Assembly (NCBI GenBank): GCA_030039695.1
Contig: JASHVB010000967.1
Coordinates: 1 to 6,468 of the forward strand
Direction: 5' to 3'
Source of the DNA: Acetobacteraceae bacterium
Lineage (GTDB): Bacteria > Pseudomonadota > Alphaproteobacteria > Acetobacterales > Acetobacteraceae
Length of the DNA stretch: 6,468 nt
The notes beneath the pieces are model-generated. The model did no database searches and was not told the DNA's origin. It worked only from the letters and a program-made list of their open reading frames with translations. The position numbers were made by a program, and so were the translations under genes. Positions within the stretch are counted from its first letter, which is position 1. Each line of letters starts with the position of its first letter. Positions 5,949 through 6,468 of the stretch are shown piece after piece.

Positions 5949-6217
5949 TGCGCTCTCGCAGAGCAAGCGTCATTTACCAGGCTTCGCTGCACCGCATGCC
6001 AACTGTTCCAACGAACCTGTCACCCGAGGATCGCAGCGCTGGCGAAACCCATGTGACCGAGCCCGCGCACCACAACGCGACGACTGCCGCAGATGGCCTT
6101 CGGTGTCGCGTTGATGCCAATTCTGTAGCACGGATTTCGAGGAAAATCAGTGCCGTCGGTGCACGGAAAATTCGCACCACTGACGCCAATGCTGCAACAC
6201 AGCACGCCGTATTTTGA
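5948..6217 (+). CDS. ORF coupled to the lipoprotein gene and truncated by a transposon end
   Basis: ATG at 5948 shares its A with the lipoprotein TGA (TGATG), with GGGGGAG (5937-5943) 4 bases upstream, so initiation looks real. The 89-residue frame has two parts. Residues 1-52 (MRSRRASVIYQASLHRMP, then a Thr/Ala/His-rich stretch) precede base 6104. The remainder is translated transposon-end sequence and repeats, and is basic and unlikely to be native. So the original gene probably continued and was cut by insertion at 6103/6104. No family is recognised from the 52 native residues. Native coding status is uncertain. Confidence 0.4.
   Translation: MRSRRASVIYQASLHRMPTVPTNLSPEDRSAGETHVTEPAHHNATTAADGLRCRVDANSVARISRKISAVGARKIRTTDANAATQHAVF
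6104..6122 (+). repeat. Transposon terminal repeat, copy 2
   Basis: Nineteen bases identical to 400-418 and in the same orientation, 5704 bp apart. The internal motifs follow at nearly the same distances in both copies: 75 and 109 bases from the terminus in copy 1, 76 and 110 in copy 2. Confidence 0.7.
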
Positions 6218-6272
6218 CCCTTATGTGCGACAACGTGCTCGGACTTTGATCCTTATCTGCGACAACGTGCTC
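6213..6272 (+). repeat. Tandem 28-bp direct repeat, likely transposase binding sites
   Basis: Two copies (6213-6240 and 6245-6272) of TTTGA-Y-CCTTAT-S-TGCGACAACGTGCTC with a 32-base period. They differ at two positions. They are the clearest members of the end array, and the second lies 35 bases before the transposase start. Confidence 0.75.
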
Positions 6273-6307
6273 TGAAGAGCGGCCAAGTGATAGACGGATG
6301 ACAGTCG

Positions 6308-6468
6308 GTGGAATGCTCCGACAGAGATGATGCGGCTTGGGCGGAAGCTCGCCGAAAGGCAGATGTCATTTCCCGCACACTGGCAGATGCGCCTGCCAAC
6401 GTCCGCTTGTCGCTGAACGAGGCGGCGCGCGTCCTGCGGGTAAGCCGCGCGACCATAGGTCGATGGCG
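6308..6468 (+). CDS. 5' part of a TniA/TnsB-like (Mu-type DDE) transposase
   Basis: The frame opens after a TGA at 6299-6301 and runs to the window edge. The GTG at 6308 is the best start, though its ribosome binding site is poor. The visible 53 residues contain DDAAWAEARRKADVISR, which matches the DEAW-x-x-ARRRAEII-type opening of TniA proteins of Tn402/Tn5053 as I recall it. A helix-turn-helix follows, SLNEAARVLRVSRATIGRW (35-53). In TniA/TnsB/MuA relatives such N-terminal HTH domains bind the end repeats found just upstream here. The DDE catalytic core would come about 150-300 residues later, outside the window. The IS481 or IS21 IstA groups also carry N-terminal HTH domains, but the W-x-x-AR-x-x-A-x-x-I pattern favours the TniA group. 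Confidence 0.65.
   Translation, partial: MECSDRDDAAWAEARRKADVISRTLADAPANVRLSLNEAARVLRVSRATIGRW

Larger units (their letters stand above)
6104..6468 (+). mobile_element. Left end of a TniA/TnsB-type transposon, continuing beyond the window
   Basis: It starts with TGTCGCGTTGATGCCAATT at 6104, identical to base 400 onwards. Copies of a roughly 20-bp motif follow in one orientation: 6111-6130, 6180-6199, 6214-6232 and 6246-6264. A transposase-like reading frame then opens at 6308. Multiple same-direction binding sites at the end next to the transposase gene are the known design of Tn7, Tn552 and Tn5053/Tn402 relatives. The other end and the expected tniB-like ATPase lie outside the window. Confidence 0.6.

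Overview
The window is about 6.5 kb of moderately GC-rich DNA (around 60% by eye) from a proteobacterium. An alphaproteobacterium, possibly of the acetic acid bacteria type, is a low-confidence guess from gene order and style. No RNA gene or CRISPR array was seen. It looks like accessory DNA: one intact export operon sits between remnants and ends of transposons.

Layout. Bases 2-478 hold the 3' end of an unrecognised gene whose reading frame runs into a transposon end beginning at base 400. Bases 400-686 form a 287-bp stretch bounded by inverted TGTCGCG.../...CGCGACA ends, read here as a small non-autonomous or internally deleted transposon. Bases 687 to about 840 carry, on the minus strand, a frameshifted C-terminal remnant of a Tn3-family transposase. 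At 1001-1240 is a small secreted protein with a clear signal peptide. Bases 1241-1439 form a leader with a strong hairpin and two competing small stems.

The core is an operon of four overlapping reading frames: a 52-codon ORF (1440-1598), a FUSC-family aromatic-acid-type exporter (TTG start, 1595-3637), a DUF1656 small membrane protein (3634-3846) and an HlyD-family periplasmic adaptor (3846-4817). The last three are the parts of an AaeB/AaeX/AaeA-like efflux pump. The FUSC protein would move substrate across the inner membrane and the HlyD protein would bridge the periplasm. No outer membrane channel gene is present here.

Bases 4818-5729 are gene-poor, with one small minus-strand ORF. At 5730-5948 is a small lipoprotein, overlapped by a downstream ORF (5948-6217) that is cut by a second transposon end starting at 6104. 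That end carries a series of about 20-bp repeats, followed at 6308 by the 5' part of a TniA/TnsB-like (Mu-type DDE) transposase that runs off the window.

The most notable point is that the same 19-bp end sequence (TGTCGCGTTGATGCCAATT) occurs at 400 and 6104 in the same orientation, with matching internal repeat spacing. The efflux operon and two orphan exported proteins therefore lie between two related TniA-type transposon ends.
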